DNA of 64,000 bases from Allolobophora icterica (lineage: Eukaryota > Annelida > Clitellata > Crassiclitellata > Lumbricidae), in NCBI GenBank assembly GCA_963556255.1, contig OY744605.1, forward strand, positions 36,348,396 through 36,412,395. The letters are read 5' to 3'. Both the position numbers and the translations under genes were made by a program. Shown piece after piece: positions 1-12,936 of the stretch (position 1 is the first letter of the stretch; every line of letters starts with the position of its first letter). The notes under the pieces were generated by a model. That model worked only from the letters and a program-made list of their open reading frames with translations, was not told where the DNA came from and made no database searches.

Positions 1-683
1 CCAGAAGTTCATGCAGCAGTATTTCGTTAATTTCTATCGAAACACATTCAAATGCGACGACTCACAAATTTTTCTCGTTAATTAACCGTCGCTTGAATTT
101 TAAGCCAGATTTCAAATTTCTTTTCGGACGAATCGATAGAGTGGGTCTGGGACTACCATACAGCAAAAAATCTTTCACATTTATGCACACAAATTCAAAT
201 GAGACCACGTCCAATCTCATAGGGGTCATTAACGGTCATTTGGACTTGTTTCAATTCTTCTTTAGCATCAATCGATGCTAGGGTTCTAGGAGTTCAATAC
301 AGCAGAAAATCGTTCATTTCTAACGACACAAATTCAAATGCGACGACTTCCAAATTTTGCTCGTTAATTAACCGTCGCTTGAATTTTAAGCCCGATTTCA
401 AATTTCTTTCCCGACGAATCGATAGAGTGGGTCTGGGACTACCGTACAGCAAAAAATCCGTCACATCTATGCACACAAATTCAAATGAGATCACATCCAA
501 TCTCATAGGGGTAATTAACGGTCATTTCGACTTGTTTCAACGGACAGATTTGCAATTTTCTTTAGCATCAATCGATACAAGGGTCCCAGAAGTTCATGCA
601 GCAGTATTTCGTTAATTTCTATCGAAACACATTCAAATGCGACGACTTACAAATTTTTCTCGTTAATTAACCGTCGCTTGAAT

Positions 684-691
684 TAGGCCTA
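684..691. other. TAGGCCTA insertion variant in the satellite
   Basis: The usual GAATTTTAAGCCC reads GAATTAGGCCTATAAGCCC here. This equals GGCCTA added after a TA, plus one T-to-A change. The same variant is found at 1580, 2761, 10,418, 31,555, 32,737 and 33,918, always in the same higher-order unit type, so it spread by satellite amplification. About 85 bp downstream the same units carry a second insertion, GGCTA, turning CATCTATGC into CATCTAGGCTATGC (775-779 in this unit). Confidence 0.9.
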
Positions 692-939
692 TAAGCCCGA
701 TTTCAAATTTCTTTTCGGACGTATCGATAGAGTTACTCTGGGACTACAATGCAGCAAAAAATCTTTCACATCTAGGCTATGCACACAAATTCAAATGAGA
801 CCACATCCAATCTCATAGGGGTTAGTTACGGTCATTTCGACTTGTTTCAACGGACAGATTTGCCATTTTCTTTAGCACCAGTCGATAGAAGGGTCCTATA
901 CGTTCCATACAGCAGAAAATCGTTCATTTCCATCGACAC

Positions 940-3900
940 AAATTCAAATGCGACGACTCACAAATTTTTCTCGTTAATTAACCGTCGCTTGAATTTTAAG
1001 CCAGATTTCAAATTTCTTTTCGGACGAATCGATAGAGTGGGTCTGGGACTACCATACAGCAAAAAATCTTTCACATTTATGCACACAAATTCAAATGAGA
1101 CCACGTCCAATCTCATAGGGGTCATTAACGGTCATTTGGACTTGTTTCAATTCTTCTTTAGCATCAATCGATGCTAGGGTTCTAGGAGTTCAATACAGCA
1201 GAAAATCGATCATTTCTAACGACACAAATTCAAATGCGACGACTTCCAAATTTTGCTCGTTAATTAACCGTCGCTTGAATTTTAAGCCCGATTTCAAATT
1301 TCTTTCCCGACGAATCGATAGAGTGGGTCTGGGACTACCGTACAGCAAAAAATCCGTCACATCTATGCACACAAATTCAAATGAGATCACATCCAATCTC
1401 ATAGGGGTAATTAACGGCCATTTCGACTTGTTTCAACGGACAGATTTGCAATTTTCTTTAGCATCAATCGATACAAGGGTCCCAGAAGTTCATGCAGCAG
1501 TATTTCGTTAATTTCTATCGAAACACATTCAAATGCGACGACTTACAAATTTTTCTCGTTAATTAACCGTCGCTTGAATTAGGCCTATAAGCCCGATTTC
1601 AAATTTCTTTTCGGACGTATCGATAGAGTTACTCTGGGACTACAATGCAGCAAAAAATCTTTCACATCTAGGCTATGCACACAAATTCAAATGAGACCAC
1701 ATCCAATCTCATAGGGGTTAGTTACGGTCATTTCGACTTGTTTCAACGGACAGATTTGCCATTTTCTTTAGCACCAGTCGATAGAAGGGTCCTATACGTT
1801 CCATACAGCAGAAAATCGTTCATTTCCATCGACACAAATTCAAATGCGTCGACTTCCAGATTTTTTAGTTAATTAACCGTCGCTTGAATTTGAAGCGAGA
1901 TTTGCAATTTCTTTACGGACGAATCGATACAGTGGGTGTGGGACTACCGTACAGCAGAAAAATCCGTCACATCTATGCACACAAATTCAAATGAGACCAC
2001 ATCCAATCTCATAGGGGTCATTAACGCTCATTTCGACTTGTTTCAATTTTTCTTTAGCATCAATCGATACAAGGGTCCCAGAAGTTCATGCAGCAGTATT
2101 TCGTTAATTTCTATCGAAACACATTCCAATGCGACGACTCACAAATTTTTCTCGTTAATTAACCGTCGCTTGAATTTTAAGCCAGATTTCAAATTTCTTT
2201 TCGGACGAATCGATAGAGTGGGTCTGGGACTACCATACAGCAAAAAATCTTTCACATTTATGCACACAAATTCAAATGAGACCACGTCCAATCTCATAGG
2301 GGTCATTAACGGTCATTTGGACTTGTTTCAATTCTTCTTTAGCATCAATCGATGCTAGGGTTCTAGGAGTTCAATACAGCAGAAAATCGTTCATTTCTAA
2401 CGACACAAATTCAAATGCGACGACTTCCAAATTTTGCTCGTTAATTAACCGTCGCTTGAATTTTAAGCCCGATTTCAAATTTCTTTCCCGACGAATCGAT
2501 AGAGTGGGTCTGGGACTACCGTACAGCAAAAAATCCGTCACATCTATGCACACAAATTCAAATGAGATCACATCCAATCTCATAGGGGTAATTAACGGCC
2601 ATTTCGACTTGTTTCAACGGACAGATTTGCAATTTTCTTTAGCATCAATCGATACAAGGGTCCCAGAAGTTCATGCAGCAGTATTTCGTTAATTTCTATC
2701 GAAACACATTCAAATGCGACGACTTACAAATTTTTCTCGTTAATTAACCGTCGCTTGAATTAGGCCTATAAGCCCGATTTCAAATTTCTTTTCGGACGTA
2801 TCGATAGAGTTACTCTGGGACTACAATGCAGCAAAAAATCTTTCACATCTAGGCTATGCACACAAATTCAAATGAGACCACATCCAATCTCATAGGGGTT
2901 AGTTACGGTCATTTCGACTTGTTTCAACGGACAGATTTGCCATTTTCTTTAGCACCAGTCGATAGAAGGGTCCTATACGTTCCATACAGCAGAAAATCGT
3001 TCATTTCCATCGACACAAATTCAAATGCGTCGACTTCCAGATTTTTTAGTTAATTAACCGTCGCTTGAATTTGAAGCGAGATTTGCAATTTCTTTACGGA
3101 CGAATCGATACAGTGGGTGTGGGACTACCGTACAGCAGAAAAATCCGTCACATCTATGCACACAAATTCAAACGAGACCACATCCAATCTCATAGGGGTC
3201 ATTAACGCTCATTTCGACTTGTTTCAATTTTTCTTTAGCACCAATCGATGCTAGGGTTCTAGGAGTTCAATACAGCAGAAAATCGTTCATTTCTAACGAC
3301 ACAAATTCAAATGCGACGACTTCCAAATTTTGCTCGTTAATTAACCGTCGCTTGAATTTTAAGCCCGATTTCAAATTTCTTTTCCGACGAATCGATAGAG
3401 TGGGTCTGGGACTACCGTACAGCAAAAAACCCGTCACATCTATGCACACAAATTCAAATGAGATCACATCCAATCTCATAGGGGTAATTAACGGTCATTT
3501 CGACTTGTTTCAACGGACAGATTTGCAATTTTCTTTAGCATCAATCGATACAAGGGTCCCAGAAGTTCCATGCAGCAGTATTTCGTTAATTTCTATCGAA
3601 ACACATTCAAATGCGACGACTTACAAATTTTTCTCGTTAATTAACCGTCGCTTGAATTTTAAGCCAGATTTCAAATTTCTTTTCGGACGAATCGATACAG
3701 TGGGTCTGGGACTACCATACAGCAGAAAAATCTTTCACATTTATGCACACAAATTCAAATGAGACCCCGTCCAATCTCATAGGGGTCATTAACGGTCATT
3801 TGGACTTGTTTCAACGGACAGATTTGCAATTTTCTTTAGCACCAGTCGATACAAGGGTGCTATGAGTTCAATACAGCAGAAAATCGTTGATTTCTACAGA

Positions 3901-5990
3901 GACAAATTCAGATGCGACGACTTCCAAATTTTGCTCGTTAATTAACCGTCGCTTGAATTTTAAGCCCGATTTCAAATCTCTTTTCCGACAAATCGATAGA
4001 GTGGGTATGGGACTATGGTACAGCAGAAAAATCCGTCACGTCTATGCACGAAATTCAAATGAGATCACATCCAATCTCATAGGGGTCATTATAAGGGTCA
4101 TTTCGACTTGTTTCAACGTACAGATTTGCAATATTCTTTACCACCAATCTATAGAAGGGTCCCAGGAGTGCCATGCAGCAGAATTTCGTTCATTGCTATC
4201 GACACAAATTCAAATACGACGACTTCAAAATTTTTCTCGTTAATTAACCGTCGCTTGAATTTTAAGCCCGATTTGCAATTTCCTTACGGACGAATCGATA
4301 CAGTGGGTGTGGGACTACCGTACAGCAGAAAAATCCGTCACATCTATGCACACAAATTCAAATGAGACCACATCCAATCTCATAGGGGTCATTAACGGTC
4401 ATTTCGACTTGTTTCAATTTTTCTTTAGCACCAATCGATGCTAGGGTTCTAGGAGTTCAATACAGCAGAAAATAGATCATTTCTAACGACACAAATTCAA
4501 ATGCGACGACTTCCAAATTTTGCTCGTTAATTAACCGTCGCTTGAATTTTAAGCCCGATTTCAAATTTCTTTTCCGACGAATCGATAGAGTTGGTCTGGG
4601 ACTACCGTACAGCAAAAAATCCGTCACATCTATGCACACAAATTCAAATGAGATCACATCCAATCTCATAGGGGTAATTAACGGTCATTTCGACTTGTTT
4701 CAACGGACAGATTTGCAATTTTCTTTAGCATCAATCGATACAAGGGTCCCAGAAGTTCATGCAGCAGTATTTCGTTAATTTCTATCGAAACACATTCAAA
4801 TGCGACGACTTACAAATTTTTCTCGTTAATTAACCGTCGCTTGAATTTTAAGCCAGATTTCAAATTTCTTTTCGGACGAATCGATAGAGTGGGTCTGGGA
4901 CTACCATACAGCAGAAAAATCTTTCACATTTATGCACACAAATTCAAATGAGACCACGTCCAATCTCATAGGGGTCATTAACGGTCATTTGGACTTGTTT
5001 CAACGGACAGATTTGCAATTTTCTTTAGCACCAGTCGATACAAGGGTGCTATGAGTTCAATACAGCAGAAAATCGTTCATTTCTATAGAGACAAATTCAG
5101 ATGCGACGACTTCCAAATTTTGCTCGTTAATTAACCGTCGCTTGAATTTTAAGCCCGATTTCAAATCTCTTTTCCGACAAATCGATAGAGTGGGTATGGG
5201 ACTATGGTACAGCAGAAAAATCCGTCACGTCTATGCACGAAATTCAAATGAGATCACATCCAATCTCATAGGGGTCATTATAAGGGTCATTTCGACTTGT
5301 TTCAAGGTACAGATTTGCAATATTCTTTACCACCAATCTATAGAAGGGTCCCAGGAGTGCCATGCAGCAGAATTTCGTTCATTGCTATCGACACAAATTC
5401 AAATACGACGACTTCAAAATTTTTCTCGTTAATTAACCGTCGCTTGAATTTTAAGCCCGATTTGCAATTTCCTTACGGACGAATCGATACAGTGGGTGTG
5501 GGACTACCGTACAGCAGAAAAATCCGTCACATCTATGCACAGAAATTCAAATGAGACCACATCCAATCTCATAGGGGTCATTAACGGCCATTTCGACTTG
5601 TTTCAATTTTTCTTTAGCAACAATCGATGCTAGGGTTCTAGTTCAACACAGCAGAAAATCGTTCATTTCTAACGACACAAATTCAAATGCGACGACTTCC
5701 AAATTTTGCTCGTTAATTAACCGTCGCTTGAATTTTAAGCCCGATTTCAAATTTCTTTTCCGACGAATCGATAGAGTGGGTCTGGGACTACCGTACAGCA
5801 AAAAATCCGTCACATCTATGCACACAAATTCAAATGAGATCACATCCAATCTCATAGGGGTAATTAACGGTCATTTCGACTTGTTTCAACGGACAGATTT
5901 GCAATTTTCTTTAGCATCAATCGATACAAGGGTCCCAGAAGTTCATGCAGCAGTATTTCGTTAATTTCTATCGAAACACATTCAAATGCG
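940..5990. repeat. Satellite block A, copy 1 (paralogue at ~32,097-37,147)
   Basis: Private variants in this stretch reappear in the same order about 31,155-31,157 bp downstream. Examples are the CATTATAAGGGTC variant (about 4087 and 35,244) and the GAATTAGGCCTATAAG variant. Small offset changes reflect 2-3 bp indels. The correspondence begins near 940 and is lost near 5,990, where this copy continues into block B. The high identity suggests recent duplication or exchange. Confidence 0.8.
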
Positions 5991-8877
5991 ACGACTTACA
6001 AATTTTTCTTGTTAATTAACCGTCGCTTGAATTTTAAGCCCGATTTCAAATTTCTTTTCGGACGTATCGATAGAGTTACTCTGGTACTACAATGCAGCAA
6101 AAAATCTTTCACATCTATGCACAGAAATTCAAATGAGATCACATCCAATCTCATAGGGGTCATTAACGGTCATTTCGACTTCTTTTAACGGACAGATTTG
6201 CAATTTTCTTTAGCATCAATCGATACAAGGGTCCCAGAAGTTCCATGCAACAGAATTTCGTTAATTTCTATCGAAACACATTCAAATGCGACGACTTCCA
6301 AATTTTTCTCGTTAATTAACCGTCGCTTGAATTTTAAGCCCGATTTCAAATATCTTTTCGGACGAATCGATAGAGTTACTCTGGGACTACAATGCACCAA
6401 AAAATCTTTCACATCTATGCACACAAATTCAAATGAGACCACATCCAATCTCATAGGGGTTAGTAACGGTCATTTCGACTTGTTTCAACGGACAGATTTG
6501 CCATTTTCTTTAGCACCAGTCGATAGAAGGGTCCTATACGTTCCATACAGCAGAATATCGTTCATTTCCATCGACACAAATTCAAATGCGTCGACTTCCA
6601 GATTTTTTAGTTAATTAACCGTCGCTTGAATTTGAAGCGAGATTTGCAATTTCTTTACGGACGAATCGATACAGTGGGTGTGGGACTACCGTACAGCAGA
6701 AAAATCCGTCACATCTATGCACACAAATTCAAATGAGACCACATCCAATCTCATAGGGGTCATTAACGGTCATTTCGACTTGTTTCAATTTTTCTTTAGC
6801 ACCAATCGATGCAAGGGTTCTAGGAGTTCAATACAGCAGAAAATCGTTCATTTCTAACGACACAAATTCAAATGCGACGACTTCCAAATTTTGCTCGTTA
6901 ATTAACCGTCGCTTGAATTTTAAGCCCGATTTCAAATTTCTTTTCCGACGAATCGATAGAGTGGGTATGGGACTACGGTACAGCAGAAAAATCCGTCACG
7001 TCTATGCACGAAATTCAAATGAGATCACATCCAATCTCATAGGGGTCATTAACGGTCATTTCGACTTGTTTCAACGTACAGATTTGCAATATTCTTTACC
7101 ACCCATCTATAGAAGGGTCCCAGGAGTGCCATGCAGCAGAATTTCGTTCATTGCTATCGACACAAATTCAAATGCGACGACTTCCAAATTTTTCTCGTTA
7201 ATTAACCGTCGCTTGAATTTTAAGCCCGATTTGCAATTTCTTTTCGGACGAATCGATAGAGTGGGTATGGGACTACTGTACTGCAGAAAAATTCGTCACA
7301 TCTATACACACAAATTCAAATGAGATCACATCCAATCTCATAGGGGTCATTAACGGTTCTAGGAGTTCAATACAGCAGAAAATCGTTCATTTCTAACGAC
7401 ACAAATTCAAATGCGACGACTTCCAAATTTTGCTCGTAAATTAACCGTCGCTTGAATTTTAAGCCCGATTTCAAATTTCTTTTCCGACGAATCGATAGAG
7501 TTGGTCTGGGACTACCGTACAGCAAAAGATCCGTCACATCTATGCACACAAATTCAAATGAGATCACATCCAATCTCATAGGGGTTAGTAACGGTCATTT
7601 CGACTTGTTTCAACGTACAGATTTGCAATATTCTTTACCACCAATCTATAGAAGGGTCCCAGGAGTGCCATGCAGCAGACTTTCGTTCATTGCTATCGAC
7701 ACAAATTCAAATGCGACGACTTCCAAATTTTTCTCGTTAATTAACCGTCGCTTGAATTTTAAGCCCGATTTGCAATTTCTTTTCGGACGAATCGATAGAG
7801 TGGGTCTGGGACTACCGTACACCAGAAAAATCCGTCACATCTGTGCACACAAAATCAAATGAGATCACATCCAATCTCATAGGGGTCATTAACGGTCATT
7901 TCGACTTGTTTCAACGGACAGATTTGCAGTTTTCTTTAGCACCAATCGATACAAGGGTCCCAGCAGTTCCATGCAGCAGAATTTCGTTAATTTCTATCGA
8001 AACACATTCAAATGCGACGACTTACAAATTTTTCTCGTTAATTAACCGTCGCTTGAATTTTAAGCCAGATTTCAAATTTCTTTTCGGACCAATCGATAGA
8101 GTGGGTCTGGGACTACCATACAGCAGAAAAATCTTTCACATTTATGCACACAAATTCAAATGAGACCACGTCCAATCTCATAGGGGTCATTAACGGTCAT
8201 TTGGACTTGTTTCAACGGACAGATTTGCAATTTTCTTTAGCACCAGTCGATACAAGGGTGCTATGAGTTCAATACAGCAGAAAATCGTTGATTTCTATAG
8301 AGACAAATTCAGATGCGACGACTTCCAAATTTTGCTCGTTAATTAACCGTCGCTTGAATTTTAAGCCCGATTTGCAATTTCTTTACGGACGAATCGATAC
8401 AGTGGGTGTGGGACTACCGTACAGCAGAAAAATCCGTCACTTCTATGCACAGAAATTCAAATGAGACCACATCCAATCTCATAGGGGTCATTAACGGTCA
8501 TTTCGACTTGTTTCAATTTTTCTTTAGCACCAATCGATGCTAGGGTTCTAGGAGTTCAATACAGCAGAAAATCGATCATTTCTAACGACACAAATTCAAA
8601 TGCGACGACTTCCAAATTTTGCTCGTTAATTAACCGTCGCTTGAATTTTAAGCCCGATTTCAAATTTCTTTTCCGACGAATCGATAGAGTTGGTCTGGGA
8701 CTACCGTACAGCAAAAAATCCGTCACATCTATGCACACAAATTCAAATGAGATCACATCCAATCTCATAGGGGTAATTAACGGTCATTTCGACTTGTTTC
8801 AACGGATAGATTTGCAATTTTCTTTAGCATCAATCGATACAAGGGTCCCAGAAGTTCATGCAGCAGTATTTCGTTAA
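5956..8877. repeat. Satellite block B, copy 1 (paralogue at ~27,978-30,901)
   Basis: This block matches the downstream block at an offset of 22,023-22,024 bp, the extra base being an added A near 28,670. Shared private markers include CTTGTTAATT (instead of CTCGTTAATT), CTGGTACTAC, CTTCTTTTAACGG and the truncated unit GGTCATTAACGGTTCTAGG near 7,345. These rare variants in the same order support duplication of the whole block. Confidence 0.85.
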
Positions 8878-9764
8878 TTTCTATCGAAACACATTCAAAT
8901 GCGACGACTCACAAATTTTTCTCGTTAATTAACCGTCGCTTGAATTTTAAGCCAGATTTCAAATTTCTTTTCGGACCAATCGATAGAGTGGGTCTGGGAC
9001 TACCATACAGCAGAAAAATCTTTCACATTTATGCACACAAATTCAAATGAGACCACGTCCAATCTCATAGGGGTCATTAACGGTCATTTGGACTTGTTTC
9101 AACGGACAGATTTGCAATTTTCTTTAGCACCAGTCGATACAAGGGTGCTATGAGTTCAATACAGCAGAAAATCGTTGATTTCTATAGAGACAAATTCAGA
9201 TGCGACGACTTCCAAATTTTGCTCGTTAATTAACCGTCGCTTGAATTTTAAGCCCGATTTGCAATTTCTTTACGGACGAATCGATACAGTGGGTGTGGGA
9301 CTACCGTACAGCAGAAAAATCCGTCACTTCTATGCACAGAAATTCAAATGAGACCACATCCAATCTCATAGGGGTCATTAACGGTCATTTCGACTTGTTT
9401 CAATTTTTCTTTAGCACCAATCGATGCTAGGGTTCTAGGAGTTCAATACAGCAGAAAATCGATCATTTCTAACGACACAAATTCAAATGCGACGACTTCC
9501 AAATTTTGCTCGTTAATTAACCGTCGCTTGAATTTTAAGCCCGATTTCAAATTTCTTTTCCGACGAATCGATAGAGTTGGTCTGGGACTACCGTACAGCA
9601 AAAAATCCGTCACATCTATGCACACAAATTCAAATGAGATCACATCCAATCTCATAGGGGTAATTAACGGTCATTTCGACTTGTTTCAACGGATAGATTT
9701 GCAATTTTCTTTAGCATCAATCGATACAAGGGTCCCAGAAGTTCATGCAGCAGTATTTCGTTAA
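7990..9764. repeat. Tandem duplication of an 887-bp satellite unit
   Basis: The sequence from about 7,990 to 8,876 is repeated immediately at about 8,877-9,763, including the variants GGACCAATCGATAG, TCACTTCTATGCACAG and CAACGGATAGATTTG. The paralogous block at about 30,000-30,901 has a single copy, so the extra copy arose after, or was lost from, one side following the long-range duplication. Confidence 0.85.
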
Positions 9765-12700
9765 TTTCTATCGAAACACATTCAAATGCGACGACTCACA
9801 AATTTTTCTCGTTAATTAACCGTCGCTTGAATTTTAAGCCAGATTTCAAATTTCTTTTCGGACGAATCGATAGAGTGGGTCTGGGACTACCATACAGCAA
9901 AAAATCTTTCACATTTATGCACACAAATTCAAATGAGACCACGTCCAATCTCATAGGGGTCATTAACGGTCATTTGGACTTGTTTCAATTCTTCTTTAGC
10001 ATCAATCGATGCTAGGGTTCTAGGAGTTCAATACAGCAGAAAATCGTTCATTTCTAACGACACAAATTCAAATGCGACGACTTCCAAATTTTGCTCGTTA
10101 ATTAACCGTCGCTTGAATTTTAAGCCCGATTTCAAATTTCTTTCCCGACGAATCGATAGAGTGGGTCTGGGACTACCGTACAGCAAAAAATCCGTCACAT
10201 CTATGCACACAAATTCAAATGAGATCACATCCAATCTCATAGGGGTAATTAACGGCCATTTCGACTTGTTTCAACGGACAGATTTGCAATTTTCTTTAGC
10301 ATCAATCGATACAAGGGTCCCAGAAGTTCATGCAGCAGTATTTCGTTAATTTCTATCGAAACACATTCAAATGCGACGACTTACAAATTTTTCTCGTTAA
10401 TTAACCGTCGCTTGAATTAGGCCTATAAGCCCGATTTCAAATTTCTTTTCGGACGTATCGATAGAGTTACTCTGGGACTACAATGCAGCAAAAAATCTTT
10501 CACATCTAGGCTATGCACACAAATTCAAATGAGACCACATCCAATCTCATAGGGGTTAGTTACGGTCATTTCGACTTGTTTCAACGGACAGATTTGCCAT
10601 TTTCTTTAGCACCAGTCGATAGAAGGGTCCTATACGTTCCATACAGCAGAAAATCGTTCATTTCCATCGACACAAATTCAAATGCGTCGACTTCCAGATT
10701 TTTTAGTTAATTAACCGTCGCTTGAATTTGAAGCGAGATTTGCAATTTCTTTACGGACGAATCGATACAGTGGGTGTGGGACTACCGTACAGCAGAAAAA
10801 TCCGTCACATCTATGCACACAAATTCAAATGAGACCACATCCAATCTCATAGGGGTCATTAACGCTCATTTCGACTTGTTTCAATTTTTCTTTAGCACCA
10901 ATCGATGCTAGGGTTCTAGGAGTTCAATACAGCAGAAAATCGTTCATTTCTAACGACACAAATTCAAATGCGACGACTTCCAAATTTTGCTCGTTAATTA
11001 ACCGTCGCTTGAATTTTAAGCCCGATTTCAAATTTCTTTTCCGACGAATCGATAGAGTGGGTCTGGGACTACCGTACAGCAAAAAACCCGTCACATCTAT
11101 GCACACAAATTCAAATGAGATCACATCCAATCTCATAGGGGTAATTAACGGTCATTTCGACTTGTTTCAACGGACAGATTTGCAATTTTCTTTAGCATCA
11201 ATCGATACAAGGGTCCCAGAAGTTCCATGCATCAGTATTTCGTTAATTTCTATCGAAACACATTCAAATGCGACGACTTACAAATTTTTCTCGTTAATTA
11301 ACCGTCGCTTGAATTTTAAGCCAGATTTCAAATTTCTTTTCGGACGAATCGATACAGTGGGTCTGGGACTACCATACAGCAGAAAAATCTTTCACATTTA
11401 TGCACACAAATTCAAATGAGACCCCGTCCAATCTCATAGGGGTCATTAACGGTCATTTGGACTTGTTTCAACGGACAGATTTGCAATTTTCTTTAGCACC
11501 AGTCGATACAAGGGTGCTATGAGTTCAATACAGCAGAAAATCGTTGATTTCTACAGAGACAAATTCAGATGCGACGACTTCCAAATTTTGCTCGTTAATT
11601 AACCGTCGCTTGAATTTTAAGCCCGATTTCAAATCTCTTTTCCGACAAATCGATAGAGTGGGTATGGGACTATGGTACAGCAGAAAAATCCGTCACGTCT
11701 ATGCACGAAATTCAAATGAGATCACATCCAATCTCATAGGGGTCATTATAAGGGTCATTTCGACTTGTTTCAACGTACAGATTTGCAATATTCTTTACCA
11801 CCAATCTATAGAAGGGTCCCAGGAGTGCCATGCAGCAGAATTTCGTTCATTGCTATCGACACAAATTCAAATACGACGACTTCAAAATTTTTCTCGTTAA
11901 TTAACCGTCGCTTGAATTTTAAGCCCGATTTGCAATTTCCTTACGGACGAATCGATACAGTGGGTGTGGGACTACCGTACAGCAGAAAAATCCGTCACAT
12001 CTATGCACACAAATTCAAATGAGACCACATCCAATCTCATAGGGGTCATTAACGGCCATTTCGACTTGTTTCAATTTTTCTTTAGCAACAATCGATGCTA
12101 GGGTTCTAGTTCAATACAGCAGAAAATCGTTCATTTCTAACGACACAAATTCAAATGCGACGACTTCCAAATTTTGCTCGTTAATTAACCGTCGCTTGAA
12201 TTTTAAGCCCGATTTCAAATTTCTTTTCCGACGAATCGATAGAGTTGGTCTGGGACTACCGTACAGCAAAAAATCCGTCACATCTATGCACACAAATTCA
12301 AATGAGATCACATCCAATCTCATAGGGGTAATTAACGGTCATTTCGACTTGTTTCAACGGACAGATTTGCAATTTTCTTTAGCATCAATCGATACAAGGG
12401 TCCCAGAAGTTCATGCAGCAGTATTTCGTTAATTTCTATCGAAACACATTCAAATGCGACGACTTACAAATTTTTCTCGTTAATTAACCGTCGCTTGAAT
12501 TTTAAGCCAGATTTCAAATTTCTTTTCGGACGAATCGATAGAGTGGGTCTCGGACTACCATACAGCAGAAAAATCTTTCACATTTATGCACACAAATTCA
12601 AATGAGACCACGTCCAATCTCATAGGGGTCATTAACGGTCATTTGGACTTGTTTCAACGGACAGATTTGCAATTTTTCTTTAGCAAAAATCGATGCTACG

Positions 12701-12936
12701 GTTCTAGGAGTTCAGTACAGCAGAAAATCGTTCATTTCTAACGACACAAATTCAGATGCGACGACTTCCAAATTTTGCTCGTTAATTAACCGTCGCTTGA
12801 ATTTTAAGCCCGATTTCAAATCTCTTTTCCGACAAATCGATAGAGTGGGTATGGGACTATGGTACAGCAGAAAAATCCGTCACGTCTATGCACGAAATTC
12901 AAATGAGATCACATCCAATCTCATAGGGGTCATTAA
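9764..12936. repeat. Continuation of the long-range satellite duplication (matches ~30,901-36,436)
   Basis: The first part matches at offset 21,137 and the part from about 10,924 matches at offset 23,500. The difference of 2,363 bp equals two extra units of about 1,181 bp present only in the downstream copy. Similarity ends near 12,936, where this copy reads GGTCATTAACGGTC and the other reads GGTCATTATAAGGGTC. Confidence 0.8.
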
